Notes: generated by a model from the sequence alone, not told the origin. A stretch of 12,792 bases of DNA from Bacillota bacterium (GCA_023414985.1 JAEZLY010000196.1:1-12792); one strand, 5' to 3'. Positions 5,781 to 12,397 are shown, counted from the stretch's first letter. A program made the numbers and translations.

Positions 5781-6821
5781 ATGAGCGAAATAGGGAATTA
5801 TTTGTGGGGAGTTTTGGTGAAGACAGGAGATGCAGTAGTATTATCCTTTCAGCATAACTGGAAGATACTTCTGATCTCCATAGCAATAGCTGTTGTATTG
5901 AGTACCTATGTAAATTCTGATAAGATGACAAAGTTCCTGTTTAAGAAAAAGAATGTATCCATAATAGCAAGTGTACTTTTCGGTACCTTTACACCGCTTT
6001 GCGCTTGCGGTACGACCGCCGTCCTGATCGGAATGCTTACTACGACGTTACCCTGGGGGCCGATCATGGCATTTCTGACCTCATCACCATTAATGAGCCC
6101 GGATGGTTTTGTATTCATCTCCGGTGTAATAGGGGTTCGCTTTGCGGTTGCCCTGACGGTTGCTTCCTTGGTGATCGGAGTCGGTTCCGGGTTTATTACG
6201 AATATTATCGAGAAAAAGACAAAGTATCTGGAAGGCCAGAGCCGTTTTCTCGGTGCACAGGCTACCACTGCAGCTGCTGCCTGCGGATGCGGTGCTAATA
6301 AGGAAGCTACCTCCTGTGCATGTAACGCCACAGTGGTACCTACCTGCAGCTGCGCTGTTGATCAGGTTGTGGCAGAAGAAAAGACAGATTTCGTGAAAAA
6401 GCTAAAGCTGAAGGAGCTGACCAACAATTTCTATAAGCTGGGAATCAAGCAGATCCTGCTCTTTTACGCTATCTTTATCGCAATCGGTTCCCTGATTAAC
6501 ACCTTTATTCCAACCTCAATCATAGAGGTTCTGTTCGGTAAAGCTTCCCTCTATGCAGTACCCCTTGCTTCCTTGATCGGTCTGCCTTTATATATTACGA
6601 CGAATTCCGGAATCCCGATCATTCAATCCCTCATTCAGAGCGGGGCGAGTGAGGGCGCAATGCTGGCCTTTATGATCACCGGTTCTGCTACCAGTGCCTG
6701 GGTTATTGCAGGGCTTGCGACCTTCATGAAGAAGCGTGCGGTAGCACTGTATGTGGGCTTTGTCTTGGTAGGAGGTATTGTTTCCGGCTATGTACTGGAC
6801 CTGATTGGATTAATTCTATAA
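5781..6821 (+). CDS. ArsP/DUF318 family permease with cysteine-rich central loop
   Basis: A 346-residue integral membrane protein of the DUF318/ArsP permease family. Known members export trivalent organoarsenicals such as methylarsenite, and others are only predicted metalloid exporters. Membrane segments are visible at about 26-45, 60-90, 94-117, 120-143, 222-240, 255-283, 290-314 and 320-344. The family signature is TPLCACGTTA (71-80, C74 and C76), with SSPLMSP (101-107) next. The loop between the two halves (about 145-215) carries three CxC units: C168/C170, C179/C181 and C189/C191, regularly spaced by 10-11 residues and suited to bind soft metal or As(III). AAGGAGG lies 7 nt before the ATG. 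The operator O2 upstream links expression to the ArsR protein. Exact substrate uncertain. Confidence 0.88.
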   Translation: MSEIGNYLWGVLVKTGDAVVLSFQHNWKILLISIAIAVVLSTYVNSDKMTKFLFKKKNVSIIASVLFGTFTPLCACGTTAVLIGMLTTTLPWGPIMAFLTSSPLMSPDGFVFISGVIGVRFAVALTVASLVIGVGSGFITNIIEKKTKYLEGQSRFLGAQATTAAAACGCGANKEATSCACNATVVPTCSCAVDQVVAEEKTDFVKKLKLKELTNNFYKLGIKQILLFYAIFIAIGSLINTFIPTSIIEVLFGKASLYAVPLASLIGLPLYITTNSGIPIIQSLIQSGASEGAMLAFMITGSATSAWVIAGLATFMKKRAVALYVGFVLVGGIVSGYVLDLIGLIL

Positions 6822-6836
6822 ATTTAAGAAAAGTCA

Positions 6837-6865
6837 TTGACAATGTATTTCCCATAAGGTATACT
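6837..6865 (+). promoter_or_regulatory. Near-consensus sigma-A promoter of the micropeptide/met leader
   Basis: TTGACA (6837-6842), exact 17-nt spacer, TATACT (6860-6865): the best promoter in the window. The start site would be near 6872. It lies 15 nt after the permease stop and contains no copy of the ArsR operator, so it belongs to the unit downstream. Confidence 0.9.
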
Positions 6866-6878
6866 AACCCCAACCCAA

Positions 6879-6902
6879 TAATCTGATTACTACATCGGAT
6901 TA
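6879..6902 (+). promoter_or_regulatory. 5'-end hairpin of the micropeptide transcript
   Basis: TAATCTGAT (6879-6887) pairs with ATCGGATTA (6894-6902) with one T-G wobble, loop TACTAC. It would sit within about 10 nt of the predicted 5' end and could stabilise the transcript. Confidence 0.55.
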
Positions 6903-6929
6903 ATAGGAAATGAAGACGGAGGACAATCA

Positions 6930-7010
6930 ATGAGAACAACATCCTTTACTATGTGCTCTAATATGTGCGGCATGTGTATGCCGATTATGACATATTTGCA
7001 GGATAAGTGA
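6930..7010 (+). CDS. 26-residue Met/Cys-rich micropeptide (CX3CX2C); possible leader peptide
   Basis: The reading frame begins MRTTSFTMCSNMCGMC, continues MPIMTYLQDK and stops at TGA (7008-7010). Six of 26 residues are Met and three are Cys; C9, C13 and C16 form CX3CX2C, and residues 8-20 are a Met/Cys cluster. GGAGG (6918-6922) is spaced 7 nt from the ATG, and a near-consensus promoter lies 65 nt upstream, so translation is likely despite the size. A hairpin CGGCAT-GTGT-ATGCCG (6968-6983) falls inside the frame over the Cys/Met codons. Downstream come a strong terminator and the methionine transporter genes. Two readings fit: a leader peptide whose Met and Cys codons stall ribosomes when these amino acids are short, or a small metal or Fe-S binding peptide. 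I recognise no known family. Confidence 0.7.
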   Translation: MRTTSFTMCSNMCGMCMPIMTYLQDK

Positions 7011-7070
7011 ATGTGATGTTTCATTATGCTCGGAAGTAGCAAATCGTCTTCCATATCAAATGAATGACTG

Positions 7071-7104
7071 AACAGGATGCTTATCTAAGCCATCCTGTTT
7101 TTTT
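7071..7104 (+). terminator. Strong intrinsic terminator between micropeptide and metN
   Basis: AACAGGATGCTTA (7071-7083) pairs with TAAGCCATCCTGTT (7086-7099), 13 bp with one bulged C (the innermost pairs open to give a loop), then a U-tract from 7098 to 7104. It lies 60 nt after the micropeptide stop and 70 nt before metN. No good promoter is seen between it and metN (only TTTTAT-N16-TTTAAT at 7101-7128), so metN transcription may depend on read-through. Confidence 0.9.
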
Positions 7105-7174
7105 ATTCAAATAAAGCTTATTTTTAATAGAAATAGACAGTTAAGAGAAACTCATAATTGGAGGTGCGGCTTTG

Positions 7175-8182
7175 ATGAATCAGAAACCGATCATAGAACT
7201 GGTTGGCTTGGGGAAGGTATTCCAAAGCAAGAATAACGAAGAAGTGAAAGCCCTGGAGGGTATTAACCTGACGATCTATGAAGGGGAGATATTCGGTATT
7301 ATCGGGTTGAGTGGAGCCGGCAAGAGCACGTTGGTACGATGTATCAATTTTCTGGAGCGGCCGACAAGCGGCGCCGTGGTTTTTGATGGTTCTGACTTGG
7401 GTGGTTTAAGCAAAGGTGAATTGAACAGGGCAAGACAATCCATGGGAATGATTTTTCAGCAGTTCAATCTTTTGATGCAAAGGACCGCTCTGCAGAATAT
7501 CTGCTTTCCGTTGGAGATTGCCGGTGTACCAAGAAAGGAAGCAAGAGAACGGGCCAAGGAACTGTTGGAGATTGTCGGCTTAGCCGATAAGGCAAATGCA
7601 TTTCCTGCGCAGCTGTCCGGCGGACAGAAGCAGAGAATAGCGATTGCAAGGGCACTGGCCACCAATCCTAAGGTACTGCTCTGCGATGAAGCAACCAGCG
7701 CTTTAGACCCGACCACGACCCGATCCATCCTAAACCTGTTGAAGGAGATTAACCGGAGACTGGGGATTACGGTAGTTGTCATCACCCATGAGATGAGTGT
7801 CATCGAAGAAATCTGTAATCGTGTGGCAATCATTGATCAAAGCCGCATCGCAGAAATCGGAGAGGTGGAAGAGGTCTTTGTAAGACCCCAGTCCAAGATC
7901 GCAAGACAGCTGGTATTCTCAAGTGATACCCATATCGATACGTTTGTCGGAGATCATAAATGCCGTATCATCTTTGACGGCAGAACCTCCTTCGAGCCGG
8001 TCATTGCCAATATGGTCATGGAGTGTAAGACCCCCGTCAATATCCTGTTCGCAGATACCAAGGATATCGACGGTAAGGCGTTCGGACAGATGGTACTGCA
8101 GCTGCCTGCTGACGAGACCGGACAAAAGAAGATTATCAATTATCTGAAAACCAATCAGATACCCTACGAGGAGGTGAAGTAG
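7175..8182 (+). CDS. metN: Methionine ABC transporter ATP-binding protein MetN
   Basis: A 335-residue ATPase that powers uptake of methionine (often D- and L-forms) through MetI. It shows Walker A GLSGAGKST (44-52), Q-loop FQQF (94-97), signature LSGGQKQR (147-154), Walker B VLLCDE (167-172) with the D-loop SALDP, and the switch histidine in ITHEM (H205). Residues from about 255 form the C-terminal NIL domain, which in MetN binds methionine and inhibits transport when the pool is full. The start at 7175 has GGAGGTG 8 nt upstream; a TTG one codon earlier is possible but less usual. The metI start follows after 1 nt, so the two are coupled. The upstream leader and terminator suggest control at transcription elongation. 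Confidence 0.95.
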   Translation: MNQKPIIELVGLGKVFQSKNNEEVKALEGINLTIYEGEIFGIIGLSGAGKSTLVRCINFLERPTSGAVVFDGSDLGGLSKGELNRARQSMGMIFQQFNLLMQRTALQNICFPLEIAGVPRKEARERAKELLEIVGLADKANAFPAQLSGGQKQRIAIARALATNPKVLLCDEATSALDPTTTRSILNLLKEINRRLGITVVVITHEMSVIEEICNRVAIIDQSRIAEIGEVEEVFVRPQSKIARQLVFSSDTHIDTFVGDHKCRIIFDGRTSFEPVIANMVMECKTPVNILFADTKDIDGKAFGQMVLQLPADETGQKKIINYLKTNQIPYEEVK

Positions 8183-8183
8183 C

Positions 8184-8843
8184 ATGTGGAGTGAAGCAGT
8201 ATGGAAAATGATAGGCATGGGTATCCTGGAAACCTTATATATGACCCTGTTCTCCTCCTTAGTTGCTTATCTCATCGGATTACCGCTCGGGGTCTTACTC
8301 GTGGTAACCGATAAGGAGGGAATAGCACCGCTGGTTTTCTTGAATAAGATATTGGGTGTTATCGTGAATCTGGTTCGTTCGGTACCCTTTATTATCTTAT
8401 TGATCTCCGTCATACCCTTTACCCGGTTCCTGATCGGAACCACCATCGGACCCACAGCTGTTGTAGTGCCGTTGATCATTGGTTCGGCACCATATATCGC
8501 AAGGCTAGTGGAATCCTCGCTGAAGGAAGTGGATAAGGGTGTCATTGAGGCTGCCCAGTCCATGGGGGCAACCCCATTCCAGATTGTATATAAGGTGTTA
8601 ATTCCTGAAGCGAAGCCTTCCCTGGTGATCGGAGGCGCGATAGCAGTTACCACGATCTTAAGCTATTCCGCAATGGCCGGTTTTGTCGGTGGAGGAGGTC
8701 TTGGTGATATCGCCATCCGTTATGGTTATTACCGGTATCAGACGGATATCATGCTGGTTACAGTAGCTATTTTGGTGATCATTGTACAGATTATTCAGGA
8801 GCTTGGGTCCGCGTGGATGAAGCATACAGATAAAAGATTGTAA
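8184..8843 (+). CDS. metI: Methionine ABC transporter permease MetI
   Basis: A 219-residue membrane protein with five predicted membrane segments (about 12-41, 53-78, 85-107, 147-172 and 188-207). The EAA loop that docks on MetN is EAAQSMGATPFQIVYKVLIP (122-141). Length and motif are normal for the family. It starts one base after the metN stop, with GAGGAGGTG inside the end of metN as its ribosome site. Together MetN2MetI2 form the importer that receives methionine from MetQ. Confidence 0.95.
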   Translation: MWSEAVWKMIGMGILETLYMTLFSSLVAYLIGLPLGVLLVVTDKEGIAPLVFLNKILGVIVNLVRSVPFIILLISVIPFTRFLIGTTIGPTAVVVPLIIGSAPYIARLVESSLKEVDKGVIEAAQSMGATPFQIVYKVLIPEAKPSLVIGGAIAVTTILSYSAMAGFVGGGGLGDIAIRYGYYRYQTDIMLVTVAILVIIVQIIQELGSAWMKHTDKRL

Positions 8844-8887
8844 GCTCTAGTGAAGCACGGTAGGCAGACCCGGATATAGAAGAGCAT

Positions 8888-8939
8888 AGGAGGAATATCC
8901 TCCTTTCAGATACATCACAAAATAAAAATATAGGAGGAT
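8888..8939 (+). promoter_or_regulatory. SD/anti-SD hairpin pair between metI and metQ
   Basis: AGGAGGA (8888-8894) pairs with TCCTCCT (8898-8904) in a tight hairpin, loop ATA. The right arm ATCCTCCT (8897-8904) is also exactly complementary to AGGAGGAT (8932-8939), the ribosome site of metQ. The two pairings exclude each other. The element could protect a processed metQ mRNA end or gate metQ translation. Confidence 0.5.
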
Positions 8940-8945
8940 TTAGTT

Positions 8946-9758
8946 ATGAAGAAATTTTTATCGGTAATTTTAGTACTTACCTTAGTGACCGTCGTACTGG
9001 CAGGTTGTGCTAAGAAGGACGGGGCAGACAAGGAAATCGTCGTAGGAGCAAGTGCTACCCCTCATGCAGAGATACTGGAGCAGGCAAGAGCAGCTTTGGA
9101 AGCGGAAGGCTATACACTGAAGGTTATCGTTTATAATGATTATGTTCAGCCGAATGTAGCTTTGGCAAGCGGTGACTTAGACGCGAACTATTTCCAGCAT
9201 CAGCCTTATCTGGATCAGTATAACACAGAGAATAAGACTGATCTCGTATCTGCAGGAATCATTCATTACGAGCCGATCGGTGTATATCCCGGCAAGACAG
9301 CTACTTTTGACGCTTTACAGGACGGAGCGAAGATTGCGGTTCCCAACGATGCTACCAATGAAGCGAGAGCCCTTCTCTTACTGGAAGCGAATGGTCTCAT
9401 CAAGGTAAAGGAAGGGGCAGGCTTAAATGCAACCAAGAATGATATCGTAGAGAATCCCAAGAACCTTGATATCGTCGAGATTGAATCTGCTCAGCTGGCT
9501 CGTTCCTTAACTGATGTTGATATGGCTGTCATTAACGGCAACTATGCCATCGAAGCAGGACTGAATGTGGCGAAGGATGCCATTGCTTTTGAAGAGAAGG
9601 ATTCTGCTGCAGCCGAGACCTATGGTAATATCATAGCAGTTCAGAAGGGCAACGAGAACAGAGAAGATATCAAGGCATTGGTGAAGGCTCTTCAGAGCGA
9701 CACCGTGAAGAAATACATTGAAGATACTTACCAGGGAGCGGTTGTTCCTAAGTTCTAA
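8946..9758 (+). CDS. metQ: Methionine-binding lipoprotein MetQ (NlpA family)
   Basis: A 270-residue substrate-binding lipoprotein. The signal peptide (MKKFLSVILVLTLVTVV) ends in the lipobox LAGC with the lipidated C21, so the mature protein is anchored outside the membrane. The mature part has the NlpA/MetQ hallmarks: ASATPHAEIL, YNDYVQPN, DLDANYFQHQPYLD and a YEPIGVYPG segment. It captures methionine and delivers it to MetI. AGGAGG is 8 nt before the ATG. A 102-nt gap with an SD/anti-SD element separates it from metI, which may let MetQ be made in excess of the membrane parts, as binding proteins usually are. Confidence 0.95.
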   Translation: MKKFLSVILVLTLVTVVLAGCAKKDGADKEIVVGASATPHAEILEQARAALEAEGYTLKVIVYNDYVQPNVALASGDLDANYFQHQPYLDQYNTENKTDLVSAGIIHYEPIGVYPGKTATFDALQDGAKIAVPNDATNEARALLLLEANGLIKVKEGAGLNATKNDIVENPKNLDIVEIESAQLARSLTDVDMAVINGNYAIEAGLNVAKDAIAFEEKDSAAAETYGNIIAVQKGNENREDIKALVKALQSDTVKKYIEDTYQGAVVPKF

Positions 9759-9820
9759 TCCGGTTTCACTCGAAATAGGTAAGAGAGCTCATAGAAAAGG
9801 CAACTTTAAAAATATTTAAC

Positions 9821-9905
9821 GTAAGAACAACAGGCACCCCATAATGCACTGTATGCCGAACAGAATATCCGGCAATCTGTGTGCATGAGGTGCCTGTTGT
9901 TCTAC
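9821..9905. repeat. 85-nt three-tier inverted repeat after metQ
   Basis: The outer stem AGAACAACAGGCACC (9824-9838) is a perfect 15-bp match to GGTGCCTGTTGTTCT (9889-9903), extended by GTA/TAC with one bulged A. Inside, ATGCAC (9844-9849) pairs with GTGCAT (9881-9886), then TGCCG (9854-9858) with CGGCA (9870-9874). The loop segment ACAGA (9860-9864) can also pair with TCTGT (9876-9880), a possible pseudoknot. No U-tract follows. It may end the met operon, be a structured RNA, or be a small palindromic element. Confidence 0.7.
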
Positions 9906-10048
9906 CTCTGAATATATCACATGGCTTAAAATAAATTTCTTTGGAGGTATCCGTACCAGGATCTGGATAACATGGAAAAACCGTATCGATTCTTTATACA
10001 AATAGCTGAATTGGTAATGATTATCTAGGCTTTCGGCTATGCAACTTG
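9906..10048 (+). other. Non-coding stretch with no supported gene
   Basis: No frame of useful size with a ribosome site is present. An 18-codon frame from 9972 lacks a well-placed site, and GGAGG at 9943-9947 has no start codon at proper distance. Only the short inverted repeats TATCC/GGATA (9948-9969) and GCAAC/GTTGC (10041-10052, running just past this stretch) are seen. Confidence 0.5.
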
Positions 10049-10077
10049 TTGCAGTAAAGATGATTTCATGCTACTAT
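10049..10077 (+). promoter_or_regulatory. Likely promoter of the DUF3810-like gene
   Basis: TTGCAG (10049-10054), 17-nt spacer, TACTAT (10072-10077). The start site would be near 10084, giving an untranslated leader of about 90 nt. The -10 box lies inside the palindrome at 10067-10086. Confidence 0.5.
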
Positions 10078-10086
10078 TATAGCATG
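10067..10086. repeat. Palindrome over the -10 region
   Basis: CATGCTA (10067-10073) and TAGCATG (10080-10086) are perfect inverted arms around CTATTA. Since they bracket the predicted -10 box, an operator is a reasonable guess; a chance repeat is not excluded. Confidence 0.45.
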
Positions 10087-10173
10087 TCTTATCCGCATTT
10101 ACCTCTGAATGCAGCACACCGCTATCCGTTGATGCTTCAGGTTTTCTTACCTACTTAGACGGGGGTTTCCACT

Positions 10174-11304
10174 ATGAAGAAACTTTTATCCTACAAAAGA
10201 ATTTATTTTTTAGGGCTTCTGCCGATTTCTTATCTGTTGATCCTGCTGGCGAAGGATAGCAGCTTTTTTGCTGAAGAGGTTTATGCCAAACATATCTATA
10301 AGTGGATTTCTCAATTAATTTCTACAGTTACCGGACTTTTTCCTTTTTCAATTGCTGAACTGATTGTAATTTCGCTCCCGGTCGTTATATTGGTGATCCT
10401 GCTGCGCTTTGCGTTGGGATTGCTTCTGAATAAGGAGCACAGAGGAAGCAGACTGATCAAGGGTCTACTGAATGTCCTTTGTGCGGTGAGTGTGGTTCTG
10501 TTCCTATTTGTTCTTCTCGGAGGAATGAATTATTACCGCAGTAATTTCAGCTCTTACTCCAATCTTCAGATTGAGGATTCCTCGTTGGAGGAGTTGTATT
10601 CGCTCACAAAAAATCTTGTTCTGGATGCTAATGAACTGCGTGCAGAGACGAGTAGTGTGGATCAAGATGGAGTATTCAAGCTTTCTATATCGAATACGGA
10701 GCTTGCAAAAGAAGCTGATCAGGCATTTAAATCTCTGGCGGGAGAGTATCCTGTACTCGGCGGCAATTATCCTGCTCCCAAGCCCATCCTGTTGTCCAAG
10801 CTGATGTCCAGCACCGAGATTACAGGCATCTTCTTTCCTTTTACGATGGAGGCGAATGTAAATGTAGATGTTCCTGATTACTCGATACCCGCGACGATGC
10901 TCCATGAACTGGCACATCTTCGGGGATTTATGAGAGAGGATGAGGCGAATTTTCTTGCATATCTGGCTGGTATGAAATCGGATCAGCCGGATATTAAGTA
11001 CAGCAGTACTATGCTGGCACTCATTACTGCAGGCAATGCACTTTATGATCAAAGCCCTGATTTATACTTCGAGATCAGAGATCAGTATTCCGAAGGTGTT
11101 TTGAAAGATCTGCGGGCGAATTCTGAGTATTGGCAGCAGTATGAGGATACTGCAGTCAGTACCATATCGAATAAAGTAAATGATACTTACTTAAAGGCGA
11201 ATGCACAAGCCGACGGGGTACAGAGCTACGGAAGAATGCTGGACCTGCTGCTTGCAAAGTATCGGATGGATCATCCGGAAGCAGGGCAAATCATTGCTGA
11301 ATAA
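10174..11304 (+). CDS. DUF3810-like membrane protein with HExxH zinc-peptidase motif
   Basis: A 376-residue protein. Three membrane segments lie in the first third (about 10-26, 58-85 and 98-117), followed by a large domain that is probably extracytoplasmic. That domain contains HELAHLRGFMREDEANF (244-260): H244, E245 and H248 form HExxH, and E257 in the EDEAN block is a candidate third zinc ligand, as in gluzincin-type metallopeptidases. The arrangement fits DUF3810, a family of predicted membrane zinc-binding proteins without known substrate. The GGGGG ribosome site is 8 nt upstream of the ATG. The gene is monocistronic, with its own promoter and terminator. A role in the cell envelope is inference from topology only. 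Confidence 0.85.
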   Translation: MKKLLSYKRIYFLGLLPISYLLILLAKDSSFFAEEVYAKHIYKWISQLISTVTGLFPFSIAELIVISLPVVILVILLRFALGLLLNKEHRGSRLIKGLLNVLCAVSVVLFLFVLLGGMNYYRSNFSSYSNLQIEDSSLEELYSLTKNLVLDANELRAETSSVDQDGVFKLSISNTELAKEADQAFKSLAGEYPVLGGNYPAPKPILLSKLMSSTEITGIFFPFTMEANVNVDVPDYSIPATMLHELAHLRGFMREDEANFLAYLAGMKSDQPDIKYSSTMLALITAGNALYDQSPDLYFEIRDQYSEGVLKDLRANSEYWQQYEDTAVSTISNKVNDTYLKANAQADGVQSYGRMLDLLLAKYRMDHPEAGQIIAE

Positions 11305-11340
11305 AGATTGAACCGGATCATTTCATATAGATTAACCTGA

Positions 11341-11394
11341 CAACCCCATTGGTTTTCTCCTAATTCAGGGAGAAAATTATGGGGTTGATTTTTT
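11341..11394 (+). terminator. Rho-independent terminator with two-tier stem
   Basis: CAACCCCAT (11341-11349) pairs with ATGGGGTTG (11379-11387) and TTTTCTCC (11353-11360) with GGAGAAAA (11369-11376). TTTTTT (11389-11394) follows one A after the stem. It ends the DUF3810-like gene. Confidence 0.9.
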
Positions 11395-11412
11395 AATTAT
11401 TTATGTTATAAT
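11385..11412 (+). promoter_or_regulatory. Promoter of the SleB/CwlJ-type hydrolase gene
   Basis: TTGATT (11385-11390) and TATAAT (11407-11412), spacer 16, with an extended -10 TGT just before. The -35 box overlaps the end of the preceding terminator, so the two genes are tightly packed. The start site would be near 11419. Confidence 0.7.
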
Positions 11413-11424
11413 TATTAAGTAATT

Positions 11425-11440
11425 GTTAACAGAAGTTAAC
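11425..11440. repeat. Tandem GTTAAC palindromes just after the transcription start
   Basis: GTTAAC occurs at 11425-11430 and 11435-11440, separated by AGAA. Each copy is self-complementary, so the pair is both a direct and an inverted repeat with 10-bp periodicity, about one helical turn. Its place near +6 to +22 suits a repressor site. Confidence 0.4.
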
Positions 11441-11476
11441 GATTATCCCAAAAATGTAATATTTAAGGAGAACCTT

Positions 11477-12295
11477 ATGACGATAACCAAGAAACTTCTG
11501 CTTACTATGATCACAGCGATGCTGCTTTCTCTCTGCTTCGGAGCAACTGCTTATGCCTCCGAGCTTGAGTCAGCTACCGCTGCTACAGGACAGAGTATCA
11601 CGGGAGCTACGGACAATAAGATAGAGACGGATGCGGATGCTGCAACCGATGAAGCACCGGGCAAGAACAGAGTGAATAATCCGGCACTTTCCGATGAAGA
11701 GATTGAAGCACTCTTATTACAGGATGGATATTACTTGGACGAACAGGGTGAGCTTTGTTACGAGGCTCCGGCGAAGGAAGATACCGCATCTCAGGATGCG
11801 GACGAAGATAAATCAGATGAGGATAAGGATACCGACGAACCTCCTGTTTCCGCAAAGGATTTACGTCTGTTAACCTGCCTAATCTATTCAGAGGCCGGAA
11901 ATCAGAACTATGAGGGCATGCTTGCCGTTGCCAATGTCGTATTGAACAGAGCAAAGAGTGATGCGTACTGGCATGTAAATACAGTAGAAGAGGTTATCTA
12001 TGACCGGAAGTGGTCGGTACAGTTCGCAGTAACCATAAAGAACTCCAGGACAGGCACAAGCATGTTGGATCGTGCGCTGAAGCTGTATGATACTCGTAAG
12101 TTTAGCGGTGCCAACCCCGAAGCTCAGAAAAAAGCATTGAACAGAGCAATCAAGGCAGCAAAGGCAGCCCTAAGAGGCGAGAATAACATCGGAAGTTACC
12201 TTTGCTTCAATAATAAGCACAGCGCAAGAAGCATTAAGAGAAGGTATCCTGATTATAAGATCATAGATGATCATATCTTCTACCGCACCAAATAA
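11477..12295 (+). CDS. Secreted SleB/CwlJ-type cell-wall hydrolase
   Basis: A 272-residue protein. The signal peptide (1-27, basic MTITKK then a hydrophobic core) ends AYA before SEL. Residues 28-125 form a low-complexity linker that turns strongly acidic (DADEDKSDEDKDTDE, 107-121). The hydrolase_2 domain covers about 127-272: LLTCLIYSEAGNQNYEGMLA leads into VANVVLNR (151-158), with E139 the candidate catalytic acid, and ends in the basic IKRRYPDYKIIDDHIFY part. The family cleaves peptidoglycan, often spore cortex, although many vegetative members exist. The start at 11477 has AAGGAG 6 nt upstream; an in-frame TTG at 11423 would lie before it and block the signal peptide. No peptidoglycan-binding domain is seen. 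Confidence 0.9.
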   Translation: MTITKKLLLTMITAMLLSLCFGATAYASELESATAATGQSITGATDNKIETDADAATDEAPGKNRVNNPALSDEEIEALLLQDGYYLDEQGELCYEAPAKEDTASQDADEDKSDEDKDTDEPPVSAKDLRLLTCLIYSEAGNQNYEGMLAVANVVLNRAKSDAYWHVNTVEEVIYDRKWSVQFAVTIKNSRTGTSMLDRALKLYDTRKFSGANPEAQKKALNRAIKAAKAALRGENNIGSYLCFNNKHSARSIKRRYPDYKIIDDHIFYRTK

Positions 12296-12317
12296 GATCT
12301 ATTACATAATAATTAAC

Positions 12318-12348
12318 GAGGCTGTTCATAACTGACAGCCTCATTTTT
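12318..12348 (+). terminator. Rho-independent terminator after the hydrolase gene
   Basis: GAGGCTGT (12318-12325) pairs with ACAGCCTC (12335-12342), plus one T-G wobble, followed by ATTTTT (12343-12348). A related GAGGC/GCCTC pair at 12358-12390 lies downstream with A-rich sequence before its right arm, so it may act for the opposite strand. Confidence 0.85.
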
Positions 12349-12397
12349 AATTCATACGAGGCAATTGCATCCTGTGAATGAAAAAGCCTCTCCGAAT

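Noticed and set aside
5906..6331. 141-codon antisense frame opposite the permease
   Set aside because: It mirrors the permease frame, has no ribosome site, and its composition is that of a shadow of the real gene.
6838..7171. SAM (S-box) or T-box riboswitch before metN
   Set aside because: I looked for conserved S-box core segments and a T-box antiterminator box and found neither.
9816..10001. 61-codon minus-strand frame crossing the metQ-downstream repeat
   Set aside because: Much of it is the inverted repeat itself, with no ribosome site or recognisable motif.
9972..10028. 18-codon frame after metQ
   Set aside because: No well-spaced ribosome site, no promoter, no striking composition.
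10504..11052. 182-codon antisense frame opposite the DUF3810-like gene
   Set aside because: No ribosome site or promoter on that strand, and the opposite frame has clear protein motifs.
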